A stretch of 64,000 nucleotides of DNA, from NCBI RefSeq assembly GCF_000143415.4, contig NW_003314351.1, positions 42,288 to 106,287 of the forward strand. Direction: 5' to 3'. Origin of the DNA: Selaginella moellendorffii (taxonomy: Eukaryota > Streptophyta > Lycopodiopsida > Selaginellales > Selaginellaceae). The stretch's first letter is position 1; every line of letters begins with the position of its first letter. This document shows positions 22,975-35,584 of the stretch, piece after piece. Both the position numbers and the translations under genes were made by a program. The notes below the pieces were generated by a model. The model did no database searches. It was not told the origin of the DNA and saw only the letters and a program-made list of their open reading frames with translations.

Positions 22975-23968
22975 GATCGAATGCCCCACTGGAATCTCGT
23001 GTAACGTGGTCGTGAAATCTTATATCCGGAGCTCCAATATCGGCCAGGACAAGAGGATCTTCAATTCCATGGCGGATCATGACATCGTCTCTTGGAAATC
23101 GCCTATTACGCTGTATGCCCAGTTCGGGCAACTTGAGCTTGCCAAGACACGTTTGACGGGATGGAGTTTCGTGATCTTGTCTCGTGGAACTCGATGATCG
23201 CTGGATATGTGGCAGCATCCACTGTAAGGCGATGATCGATCGTGTTCCAGAGCGCCAGGCCGTGATATGGAACTCAATGATCACTGCGCTCGCGCAGGGG
23301 CAAAACGAGGCAGCAAAATCGATCTTTGATAGAATGCCGGCCGTGTCGTGGACGAATCTACTGCTGTGCTACGCGCAGAATGATTCCTGGAAAAATTGGA
23401 CAGGGCGTTCCATCGGCTCCCCTTCACCAACGCAGTGGCAAGAACTACGAGAATACCCAAAGAGGAGATTTTGCCAACGCAAGAGAGATCTTTGATTCCA
23501 TGCCGGATCAGGACGTGGTGGCATGGACGGTGATGGTGCAGGCTTACTGCCACCAAGGACGAAGAACATCTTTGATCAAGTGTTGGAGAAGAATCTAGTC
23601 TCGTGGAGCTGCTTCTCGCGTATGCCGAGAATGGGCACTTTGACGGGGCGGTGAGGTTCTTCCACGAGATCCCGCACAAGACCATCGTCTGCTGGACAGC
23701 TCTCATGCAAGTTTACGTCAATTTGGGCGATCTCGGCACCGCCAGGAGTGTGATTAAGAGCATGAAGATGCTCAGCTTGGGACGACGGGCACTACGATCG
23801 AGCAGTGGAAGTCTTCCATCTTATGAATCTCGAGGGCGTCAAGCTGGACAAGGTGACGTTCCGGAGCGTTTTAACTTCGTGCAGCCATTGCCAAGGGCTG
23901 GGAGCACTTCGTCTCAATCAACCGAGACTTTGAGATGGTGCCGAGGAGAGAACGCTATTGCTGCATGA
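22975..23968 (+). pseudogene. PPR pseudogene, right copy, downstream part
   Basis: Counterpart of 12,218-13,215. The first codons read LFDRMPHWNLV and then a stop. Later blocks include SMADHDIVSWKSPITLYAQF, AAKSIFDRMPAVSWTNLLLC, ANAREIFDSMPDQDVVAWTV and VRFFHEIPHKTIVCWTALMQ, in different frames. Nearly identical to the left copy at the nucleotide level, with only scattered substitutions. Its upstream part has been separated by the permutation and sits at 28,900-29,729. Confidence 0.8.
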
Positions 23969-24179
23969 AGAACTCTGAGTGCGAAGGAGCTCATCAACTC
24001 GATGCCATTCCTTCCAGACATGGTGATCTGGATGTCGCTGCTGGGAGCTTGCTGCCTCTTCTGCCGCGGATTGTTGCCCATTTATCATTGTTCCCACTCC
24101 CATCTGTTGTGTTGCTTGTTTGTGGTGATTGGAGTATGGCCCTGCAAGTTTGGTGTCATCTGTTCTGTTGTTTCCTTTC

Positions 24180-25140
24180 ATTTTCCAGCTCCAACAACAC
24201 GTGTATGCTTGCATTGACAAGTGTTTGCCTCTGGACCTCCATCTATTCCAGGAACCTGGTTATCTCCGCTGCGTTTTCAGGTGTCCCAAGGATGTTAGCT
24301 ACAGGCATATCCCATTGGATCGGCCTGAGTCGGAACTCATCGTATCCTGAGCATTCCTTGACCGTATGTGTTACTGTCTCGATGGACATGCCACACACTG
24401 GGCAAACCTGTAGATGTCGCGGAATCTTTGCTGGTCTTGTTCTTCGTCCTAGTTCCACGAGTAGTCTATGATCACCTGTTCTGTAACGTGCAAGGAGTTT
24501 CTGTCGCTAGGGAAAGAGCTGATCATAAACAGCCGTTCCCACCTGTTCGTTTGGGTTGATCTCCTCCACATAGAGCTGTTCTTCTGGGCTTGGATCCATC
24601 TTATTAGCACGATGTGTGTCCAGAATTCAAGATCTTCATGGAATCGTTCTGTGATGTTGAGATTCAGACCGAGTCTTTTGGTCCTGTTTCATGTCATGCC
24701 ACCAGCCGCCTGTCTGTCCTGTGACTGCCAACTTCTGCTCTTTCAGATGTAGATGATCGTGCGAGTATTTCTAGGGAAAAGAGGCCTGTCTCCATGATCA
24801 CATATGGCACAAGGTTGATGCTGAATTCTTCCCAAATGAAACTTCGTTGCACAGCCTCGACTTTGTCCTACTCCTTCGCTAGCAGGCCTGGCCCCATATC
24901 TCAGCGCCATAAAGCGCCACTATCCTTACTTTTATGAGGTAATAAGTCTTCTTCACAGCACATCCCTTGTAATAGTCCAATTGTAAGCTGTGGATGCTGC
25001 TTTCCATCGTTTTGTGACTCCGAATTTCCATGGCCTCAACTTTGTTCCAGAATGCAATGCAAAGGTTCCTCGTATGTTAGTGTCATGGGGAAAAGCTTTG
25101 GTGGAGGGCTATACTTGATGATCGTGGCTCAATCAACAAA
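24180..25140 (-). mobile_element. non-LTR (LINE) retrotransposon 3' relic, right
   Basis: Reverse-strand counterpart of 11,050-11,990. A 71-codon open frame (24,458-24,243) preserves ELGRRTRPAKIPRHLQVCPV and the C-x2-C-x8-H-x4-C zinc-knuckle-like motif, then GTPENAAEITRFLE. This copy keeps the motif region in one frame where the left copy has a frameshift. Upstream parts are degenerate. Confidence 0.7.
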
Positions 25141-25159
25141 TTTCAATAATGGAATAATA

Positions 25160-25400
25160 TTTTATGATAGTGTAATATTACCTTCAATAATATATCCCAC
25201 TGAATATATATGGTGAGTGAACAAAACAAATTGAAAATATTGAATTGCAAAGAATTTTGGCCCAATTTTTGCATAATCCAGGAAATCCTTTATAAAACCC
25301 CAGCCAGGGTGCAATTTCTTTGACAATAAAGACCATTTGGGCAATTTTCTTGTGATGTAGATGGTGAAAACATAAAGACTAAGTCACAATAAATAGGTAA
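25160..25400 (-). pseudogene. six-pass membrane protein fragment, copy f
   Basis: Right-copy partner of the fragment at 10,790-11,035. The reverse strand reads the equivalents of GFIKDFLDYAKIGPKFFAIQ and HHIYSVGYIIEG, ending at the same donor-like position. Only first-exon sequence is present and it is frameshifted. Confidence 0.6.
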
Positions 25401-25454
25401 AATGCTACCACAATTTAATAGTCTTATTTGTCAACCCTTAATTATAGAGATCTT

Positions 25455-26935
25455 GTATTAATATATAAGGGCTAGGGTTTGTAAACCCTAGGGCATTCAC
25501 TATTACAATGCTAAATACACACTCTTAAATCTGAATTTGCATATACATTGAGTTGAAAATGATATAAATGGTGGTTTTTTGTTTTTAAAATAATTTTTTC
25601 TACAATAAGATGTGTTTTGTTAAACCAATATATATTTTATATTCTTGTTTTACTGTTTCTTTCTTTTTTTAAAAATTAGGTTTTTTTATTCTAAAAGCTG
25701 CATGATCCCTTGCAATATTCCATATAAGCTTGAAATACTTAAATTTTTAAGTTCAGTTAGTTCTTGGAATTCAACTATTGAGTTTTTATTTATATCTTAT
25801 TATTCAACTATTGAGTTTTTATATATCTTAACTATTTTGTCTTATCTAATTTCTTCAATCAAATTGATATGAGTGCTAATATATGATGGGTAAATGCTTT
25901 TGTACGTTATTTAAATATTATATTTGTTAATACAAGAACTAATGTCAACACTATATTACAAAAAGGAAGATAAATTTTTTATTTTGCAATTTTATTTTAT
26001 TGCAATATCATTTGTAAATCCCAAAGTTTGAACATCATGTGAAAGCATCATTTACCTAAATATTGCTACCATAAGTTGTAATAAAAAACACACTATGATA
26101 TTCTACAAGTGGCATAATAACAACAATTTTTTTTTTCATAAGTCATCAAATGATTATTTTTCCTTTAATTAATTAATCTATATTTTTTTTAAGGCTACAC
26201 TATCTCCTTTTTGAGCCAACTCAATGATATTATCTCATTAAACACTGAAATAAATAACATTTACTGTTGCATACAATTATATAATAATTTTGGTGAAATG
26301 TTTTTGTTTGGATAGACATTTCCTTCACAAAACAAATTATTGTATACATTAATATATCACTCACTTGCATCACTTTGTGGCATTACTATTAGTGTTTCCC
26401 TCTAGCATATTTACAATAATTTTAACACTTTTTAATATATTCATAAAGATTTTAACATTATCCAGATTGATTTTGGTTGCATATTGACTATTGATTTGAG
26501 CTTTGTGATACCCCTAAATACCATTGCATATTAAATTTACTCTATAGCAAAATATTTTTAACGCCATAAAAATAACAAATGAGGAGAGCATTGAAACAAA
26601 TCATAGCCAGAAGATTCATGTTTCAGTGTTTTCATTGTTAAAAACTATATGTGTTTAATGTTGAAATAGATAAAAAAAATTGTTAATATCAATAGTATAT
26701 AAAAATATAATTTATTCAAATAGTCAAATGAAAATTGTAAATGCAATCATACCCACTCCCTCTTTTAATTTTAACATTTTAATTAAATATGATAGAAAAA
26801 ATAATTTTAAAAACAAGAAACCATCATTTATATTATTTTTAATTCAATTTACATATAAATCATATTTAAAAGTGTGCATTAAATATTTCAATAATGACTG
26901 CAAATCCCCTAGCCCTACAAAAACTCCATATATTA
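25455..26935. repeat. AT-rich element with terminal inverted repeats, right
   Basis: Counterpart of 9,290-10,755. Ends read taatatataagggctagggt at the low side and ccctacaaaaactccatata at the high side. It is visibly more diverged from its partner than the flanking parts of the duplication. The telo-box hairpin is at 25,472-25,491. Confidence 0.5.
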
Positions 26936-27921
26936 GTATATTATGAAATATGAGTTCATTCACGCTTCTTTTTCCAATTATTTAAATTACTTATAATTAA
27001 GACTTTAAAAGTTGGGTAATAGGACTTTTAGAGTTTTTTTTCACCATTCACATCAAAAGTGGTCTTAATAAAGAATATAGTATTATGATTATTCATCCCC
27101 ATTTAGCAGAAAAACTTAGTAATCACTTTGAAGAGCCCAAAAATAAAAAAGAAACTTTAAAAAATAGAAATTAATTAATAAAAATTATTATAATCGTTAC
27201 TCCACTTCACTATGATAATCACATTGAGAGTGGAAAGCCCCAAGAGTATCAAAAGAGGGGGATAGAGGACTCAATAAATTATCACCTATAAATTATAAAA
27301 TTTAAACATATATGTGAAAAACATCACTTATTTAAATATTAGCACAACAATAAATAATATACCAATATCTTTTGCAAGTGGTATAATAACAATAAATGTC
27401 TCCCTCATAAAACATCTCCTTTTATTAATTAATCTTTTTTTTTATGGTTGCACTATTTTCTCCACTATCTCTTTAAGCTATGTTATCTCATTGAATAAAT
27501 AAATAATAAAAATGAATAACACTATTATTAAGTAAATTAAATGTTGTTGAATGTAATCATATAACAATTTTAGTGAATTTTTTATGTTTTGATGGATATT
27601 TTCTTCACAAAAAAACTCATTACATACATTAGTGTATCATTCATTTGCATCCTTTAATGGTACCATCATCTTCTTTCGGCATATCCACAATAATTTTAAC
27701 ACTATTTAATATATTTATAATAATTTTCTTCTAAAAATCCAAGAATGAAATTGAATTCATGTTTAGAAAAAACTATTATTCATCTTTATAAGTATTTTAA
27801 TTAATTTATTTTTCATTTTTTCTTTTAATAACTACGTGATTAAATACATTTAGTACTAGATATAAGTTTGATATATGTAAGTTTTTAAATTCAAATAGTT
27901 TTTGGCTTATCCTTAAAGTTT

Positions 27922-27999
<78 letters not shown>

Positions 28000-28548
28000 A
28001 ACACTTTTATATATAATTTGGTTTCTCTCTAAGCACTCATAAATCTGAATGGTATAATAAATTTTTCCAAAGATGATTTCAACCTTAATTTTGCAAGAAA
28101 GTACTATAAAAGTACTTATAAAAATTAGTAATAACAACAATTCATAAACTTATAACTAAAGTTAACTTATGTTTTGCAATCAATCCAGGCTAGATACTTA
28201 AATAAAGTTGGAACTTTCTCATTGTCATCCTTGAAACACAATTGATTCATTTTCAACTTGGCTTAAACTTGCTATTTTCTTATAATTTTATTAATAAGTT
28301 TTAAAACTCTACTTTGGGTATATGTCTTGTTTCATCATGAATTGAATTATCAACTTATATAAGTAAGTTTCTTATTTACTATATGTTATTATTGATATAG
28401 CTGGAAATGTGGATTTTTCTTAGTTGAAACACATTAGGAGATGGACTATGCAATGTCATAGAAGTTATTACTATTGCATTTGCAAATGTACTTTTCTTCA
28501 TTATCTTCTTTTTAGAAAGTAGCTCTAATGTTATCTCTAGTTTAGGAG
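26936..28548. other. AT-rich noncoding part of inverted A, right
   Basis: Counterpart of 7,722-9,290. No gene. It includes a pure TA dinucleotide tract. Confidence 0.5.
27929..27996. repeat. (TA)n microsatellite, about 68 bases
   Basis: Uninterrupted TA repeats. The corresponding position in the left copy (about 8,290-8,305) has only a few TA units, so the tract expanded in this copy or contracted in the other. Confidence 0.95.
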
Positions 28549-28550
28549 TG

Positions 28551-28890
28551 TTTAGCTTCTGAGTGTAGGAGTCCACATCCCATGCCTTCCTCAGTAAGGA
28601 TAACATTTGTAGACACACATATACTCAAATGACCACCTTTTCTAAATCCAATTCCTTGGACATGTTTGAGCAGTCCTATCATTTCTTACAAATGCCACAG
28701 AAGTACCCATGATGAAGCCTCGGAATGTAGCAATTGAGCTCTTTTGGCATAGAACCCTGTCTTCTACACCTCGATGCTTCGTGTCTGTAAGGAAACAAGC
28801 AAGCTCGGAGGGACTTGGGCAAGGAAGCCAAAATCAAAGAAAAAAGAAAGCCAATGACCTCAATACTATCAACTGCGTTGGTGAGAGCTT
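28551..28890 (-). pseudogene. NUP107 partial copy 4
   Basis: Reverse-strand match to the first part of NUP107 copy 2 (exons 5-8 region), including the GFLFSLIL leader sequence shared with 13,980-14,040 and the CRRQGSMPKELNCYIPRLHH-type frame. It is cut at 28,550 by the permutation joint, exactly where the left copy continues into further NUP107 sequence. Confidence 0.8.
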
Positions 28891-28899
28891 TCATGCAAA

Positions 28900-29729
28900 T
28901 CGGGAATTTGGTGGAGGCTCGAGGTGTGTTTGAGACAATGGTGACGAGGGACTTGGATTCGTGGACAGCAATAGTGTCGGGCTATGCCTTGTAGAAGAGG
29001 CCGAGAGGATGTTTTCCCCCAGTAGAATCTCGTGCCTTGGAATGGGCTGATGGAAAACGGCATCCCGGACAGAGCGAAGCTGCTGTTTGATCGAATGCCA
29101 CAGTTGCCTACATCAATCGCTGCCGCCTATGCCCAGGACGGGCATGTCGATGGCGATCCACCACCAAATGCCCACAAGGGACTTGATATCCGGGAGAATG
29201 GAGGACGCCCTCAAGATCCGGCAGCAAATGTCGAGATGGAACGTTTTCACCTGGAACGCGATCCTCTCCGGCTATGCGGGAGATATCCACTCTCGTGGGC
29301 ATTGCGGCGAGCACAGCTCGAGCCTCGATCACGCGGCCATTGCGAGCGTAATCGTGCATCAAACTCGTCCAGAACTTCTCCTGCGGGATGCTGTCAAACG
29401 ATCGCATCTTGCGTGATGGAAGCATATGCCCAAACTGAGCAAGACATCCATCTCTTCCACGAGGCCACGCTCGATGGTGGAGTGAGGATCGATCCTGTGT
29501 CGTTCATCACCATCCTCTCGGCTTGCAGCCATCTGGGGAAGATCCAAATCGCCCGCGATCAATGGTCGCCTATGATTGCAAGAACCAAAACTTTGGGTTC
29601 TTCCCAGAGAGCAATGTCGGGCGATCACAGGGCTAGAGAGCGGCATTTCCCGGTGGATCTCGTGAGGGCTGCTGGGCGGCCAAGGCTATTTTCTTCGATC
29701 GAATGTGCCACCGCGACGTGAGGGAGGGA
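28900..29729 (+). pseudogene. PPR pseudogene, right copy, upstream part
   Basis: Counterpart of 13,220-13,970. Frames include DRAKLLFDRMPQLPTSIAAA, then LHEATLDGGVRIDPVSFITI and SACSHLGKIQIARDQW. It keeps about 130 bases (around 29,340-29,460) missing from the left copy but has lost about 28 bases near 29,190. It stops at 29,729, in the middle of what is a continuous motif in the left copy. Confidence 0.75.
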
Positions 29730-30294
29730 TTCCCAATACTTTGGCTTTGGTGTTGGAAACAATATGCCACATTATAAAATAGTTTATGACATTAATATAA
29801 TATACATATAATCTCACTTCTTATATAGATAAGTTAAATATAATCTCTAAAATTAGCTAATAATATCTTACCTGTTTTACTTTTATTGGATTTTTCATTT
29901 TCTTGTAAATTCAATGCCTTTTGTGAAAATATTTTAGATACTAAATTATACTTATACAATACTAATTTGTGATTAAATAGATAGATAGATAGCTGTTTAT
30001 ATTATAAATATCAGGGAATACAAATGAATAAATTCAGTCATGATTACGTGCACAATTCTTATGCAGGGACACCATCAGTTATGAGGTGAGAAATGCAGTA
30101 ATGGTCTTTTTACCCTATTTCCATAGCACTTCAAATTTTAAAGGTCATAAACGAGTATATACGTATTCTCAATTTGAAGTTATTTATTATAGTCTTTGGT
30201 AAGTACTGCATTGGTTTACCTTCTTTCGTTCTTGGGGTCTCTGCTGGGGTGAAGAAGGCAAACCGAGAAACAAAATCCCCTCCATTCGATTGCC
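29730..30294. other. AT-rich spacer, 3' flank of TPI
   Basis: No gene seen. A short GATA tract (tagatagatagata, near 29,978-29,991) is present. The last 100 bases are probably the triosephosphate isomerase 3' untranslated region. Confidence 0.4.
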
Positions 30295-31924
<1,630 letters not shown>

Positions 31925-34018
31925 AGCCTATCTAAGAGCTAAAAAACTTCTCGTCTTAGCTCTCTAAGCTTTTTCCGGGGCGTCAGGTGGACCTTATGTT
32001 TGAGAATCGCGACGCATCTCCACCGCAAGACGGGGAGAATGCACGGCCCCGCCTTGGAATCTCCATCGTCCATCCTGTCGCGTTATGGACAGCCACCAGA
32101 TACATCCATTCCTCTCAACTATCGGTCAAGGAAATTGTTTTAAATTTTCTTACCAGCGCCATGGTTCTTCATTTTCACCTGGGTGATAACAGACTTATCG
32201 AAGTAATCCCGGGGGAATGCGACCCATCCTGGCCATTGACAAGCTCGGGGAAGGGCCGATCAACGGTCCAGCCGGTCGCGATGGGAGAGTGTGAGGATCG
32301 CTTGGGCACGATGAAGATAGCGAAGGCTCTGGAAGAGGAAATATGTCGCCAATCCAAGACCCTCTCGAGCAGCTGGGGGACGCTAAAATATTTTATCCTC
32401 ACCTCTATGGGAAGATCGAAAAAATCATTACCGGATTTGAGTCCCGCTCTGCGAGATATATTGTGCCTCTACTAGCAAAGTCGGGATTCCACGCTTAAAA
32501 TGTTTGCTACTCAATCAACCATAATCTAGCGATCATGAGAAGAGGAGCTTAGTCATTCTCTTGCAAACCCATTCAACGAGACATGGATCGCTAAGATAGC
32601 TTTGGCCACTTCCTGCATTTACTATGCATTGTGAAGACGCTGCACACTTTTGGTTGCCATGCAAAAGGCTGATCATTATTAGCTATATGCTAACTTCTTG
32701 CTCTTGTGAACTGTTCAACAATTGAGTGCCAGTGTCCATGAGATAAGCAATGTGATCCTTTTGCTTCTTCATCCAGTTTCTCTGCTCTCAACTGCTTGCA
32801 TAGAGGGTTCCTTGCCTATGAACTCTCAATTTATTAGTTTCTTTTTTATAATATTTTCTTTCATAAATATAAAGCATTTAGCTTTTCTAAAAATTATATT
32901 ATTCTAAATTTCATGCTCTCAAAAGATGTCCTTTTCTCAATATTGTTGATCTCTTTTTCTATTATTTGAAGTTATATTTCTTTTTTAATATTTTTGGTAA
33001 AAACATATGACCAAAATATTTTTCATTATATGACCAAATTTTTTTTCAATATTCTTCCATTATTAGTATATTTAATACAGCCATACATGTGTTATTTGAT
33101 TTTGATATTGCTCATATCAAAATTGGTCTTAATCATCTTTATAAATGTATGGTTTGTAATCTTCCTTTCATAAAGGGATTTATAAGTAAAGTTTGATAAA
33201 TAATGCAGATCCTTTTTATTTTCTTGCAGCTCTATGCAAATGAATTAGGGAATACAATTGTCCATTACCTATAATTAGACCATACTTCCACAGATATTTG
33301 TGTGGTCGGAATTGAATATTCTAATAACTTTCATCTAAATATGGCAATTATTTTGGTTTAGTATCTAATCAAGTTCAGGCTAAATATAATTTGTCATTTC
33401 AAATGTTTAATATGCATTCCCTATAATCAGCTTGAATTTTATAAACATCACCTTTCTACTTGAAGTAATCACCTTAAAAACAGGATTTACTACCACTTAC
33501 TTTAACAAAAAATCTTTAATCTCTTTTTTCTTATAAGATTAAGCTTTGTTTAGCCCTAAAATCGAAACAATGTCACTTTCACAAGCTTATGAAAGCCCAT
33601 AAAACAATAGCCACAAAATTTTCCGGTGCTTTCAATTAAACTTGCAAACCTAATTCCTGAATTTCTCTCTTGTGACCAAGAAAAGGTTCCCAGGTTTCTT
33701 TAGCACAGCTTGTGATTTTATGTTCCACTATCAAAATTTTACATTTCCTGTAATGGTTTAATGAAAATGATGTTGATAAAAACTATTATTCGAATCTCTA
33801 TCTTTCTAATTCATGTTGTGAATTGGTCAATGCTGTCAAATGTTTGCTGATTGTACGGCACCTACATGGACGACTTGGCATCCTCGTTTTTAGCAAAGCT
33901 CTGCTTTATTGATTTTTCCGCCTGGCCAGAGAAGTCTGCAAAGTACAGACTTCCTTATTTCAGAAGAGTTCTAAAAACTCCTAGCAAGAAAATGAATTTT
34001 TCCTCGTTTTTTCTCGTG
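31925..34018. other. 2.1 kb without a confident gene
   Basis: An open frame of 162 codons at 31,987-32,475 has no recognisable domain and no convincing continuation. From 32,700 to 33,850 the sequence is AT-rich and noncoding. The promoter of TPI is at the low end. Confidence 0.4.
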
Positions 34019-35584
34019 CTACCAGACGCTTACTGGCGATCCCATCTGCAAGAACTCGGTGGAGCACGAGAGTTGTGGCCTCTGGGGAGATAGCAGCGAC
34101 GACGACGAGTCTTCCAGCTGATAGATCGAGTCGTCAAGATCGAATATTGAACTCCGCCGCTCTTCCTGTCTTGTTTGAGGAGTTTTTGATGCATCGTCGA
34201 GTTGCAAAGCTGACTCGATCGAAGCGTGTCTCCTCTCGGCGTCGTAATCGTCTTCATCCGGACCTCCTGCCTCGGACGCTGGCGCCGACGACTGATTGTC
34301 GACGCTCTCGCTTCTAGGAGTTTGCAGTGGTCCAGCCGGAGCTGTCGACTGCTGCTGCGGGATCATGGCTTGAGCCTGAGCGATCACCGAGGGACCATCG
34401 TCTTCCGAGTAGAGAACCTTTTGGACAGCCATCACCACCTGCGAAAAAGGAACGTTGATCATAAAATGTCTCTAGAGACGAGGAAACTGAAAACCTTACC
34501 GGGCTTTTTGCAAGGCTTGGAGTTTGAGACAGTATCTCAATATCGCGAAGCTTTGAGAAGTAGAAGTCCCTCTCCTTTTCGAGCGTCTCCATTGTAAGCT
34601 TGAGCTCCGTTATTTGTTCGTGGAACGCATGGACTTGAGCTGTTAATGGCGGTGGCGTTGGTGCCGGTGTTGTTGCCTGCGCAGATGCTTGCCTGTAAGG
34701 CTTCGTTGCTGCACACAAAAGATTCACAAGTTTGTGAAGTCCCATTTTATGGGTTTTGACAAAGAAAAGAATGATGATCAACTTACCGGAGTTTTGGAGA
34801 CTCTCCAGTTTTCGGATTGCACTAGACGGTGTTCTCGCGAGGTTATTAGATGATTTCGAGGTAGCTAGATTAGATGAACTGGAAGAAAGAGTTTTTCGAT
34901 TCGCTTCCTTCCCTCCCTTCGCCATCTCTCGTCTCTCCGCGGCGTTATAGCTGAAAATCTTGTTTTTGAGCTGATGAAAAATCTCTAAGCGATTGTACGT
35001 ACCTTGGTCTTCCATGGACAGAATCGCAGTAACGTTTCAGCCATTGCATAAACTCCAAATTGTCCAGCGGTCGTCCCTTCATCAACTTTGCCACCTCGAT
35101 ATGCTGTAGATAAAAGTTCCAGAGTGAATTCCCGAAATACTCGAGCATGAGAACCAACCTTGCTTATCTTGAGCTTGTTGAAAACCTCTTGGAGAACTTT
35201 GTAGTTCTGTATCATCTCATACTCGTTCTTCGCATCAAAATTCACCTAGATCACAAAAAAAAAGATAAATCCAATCCATTCTTCGTAGCTAATAGTAAAA
35301 CAAACCTTATGCATCGCTACAACTCCAGGGTGCGTGGCATCTATCAGCTGGCAATACACAGCACCTGACGAAGCCTATAACAAAGAGAAATAAAAATAAT
35401 GAGCTACACTATCTCCATTTCCTTCATCAATCATCAATCAACCAATCGATTCGAGAGAGAGCGGAGCTCTTACCTCTTCCACTTTGCTGAGATTGAGCTG
35501 CAGAATCGAATTCACCCATCCCAGGATCTCGTTCCGCCCCACGAAATAGGCGCCATCCATCATGCCAATGCTCGCTGCCGCCAT
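34019..35584 (-). CDS. EB1: EB1 microtubule plus-end-tracking protein
   Basis: Binds growing microtubule ends. Seven exons, 35,584-35,474, 35,374-35,306, 35,245-35,159, 35,103-35,003, 34,950-34,787, 34,708-34,500 and 34,438-34,019, keep phase and give 386 residues. The N-terminal calponin-homology domain (residues 8-125) includes [33 protein letters not shown] and [20 protein letters not shown], close to plant EB1. A Ser/Pro-rich linker follows. The EB-homology coiled coil (about 205-260) has [14 protein letters not shown]-like and KLRDIEIL sequence, then VLYSEDD. The C-terminal tail is about 120 residues, acidic and Ser-rich, and ends in SPVSVW rather than the EEY/F of animal EB1. The start ATG precedes MAAASIGMM, matching the family start. 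Confidence 0.93.

Larger units (their letters stand above)
22966..29729 (-). repeat. large duplicated segment, right copy (inverted and permuted)
   Basis: This 6.76 kb block is the reverse complement of 7,722-14,377, but with its two parts in permuted order: inverted A occupies 22,966-28,550 and inverted B occupies 28,549-29,729. The novel joint at 28,549-28,551 brings together the outer A and B ends of the left copy with about a two-base overlap (CA). The outer ends of this copy (22,966 and 29,729) are adjacent bases in the left copy (13,219/13,220). Size difference is explained by a TA-repeat expansion and the small indels noted for the PPR part. Confidence 0.85.

Noticed and set aside
27928-28140. 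Open frame encoding a long Tyr-Ile repeat
   Set aside because: It is only the translation of the (TA)n microsatellite.
7722-29729. Reading the two arms as one simple large palindrome
   Set aside because: The order of sub-blocks in the right copy is A'-B', not B'-A', and the spacer between arms holds unrelated sequence.
31987-32475. 162-codon open frame
   Set aside because: No motif, no splice context and no similarity to any recognised family; likely chance in GC-balanced intergenic DNA.
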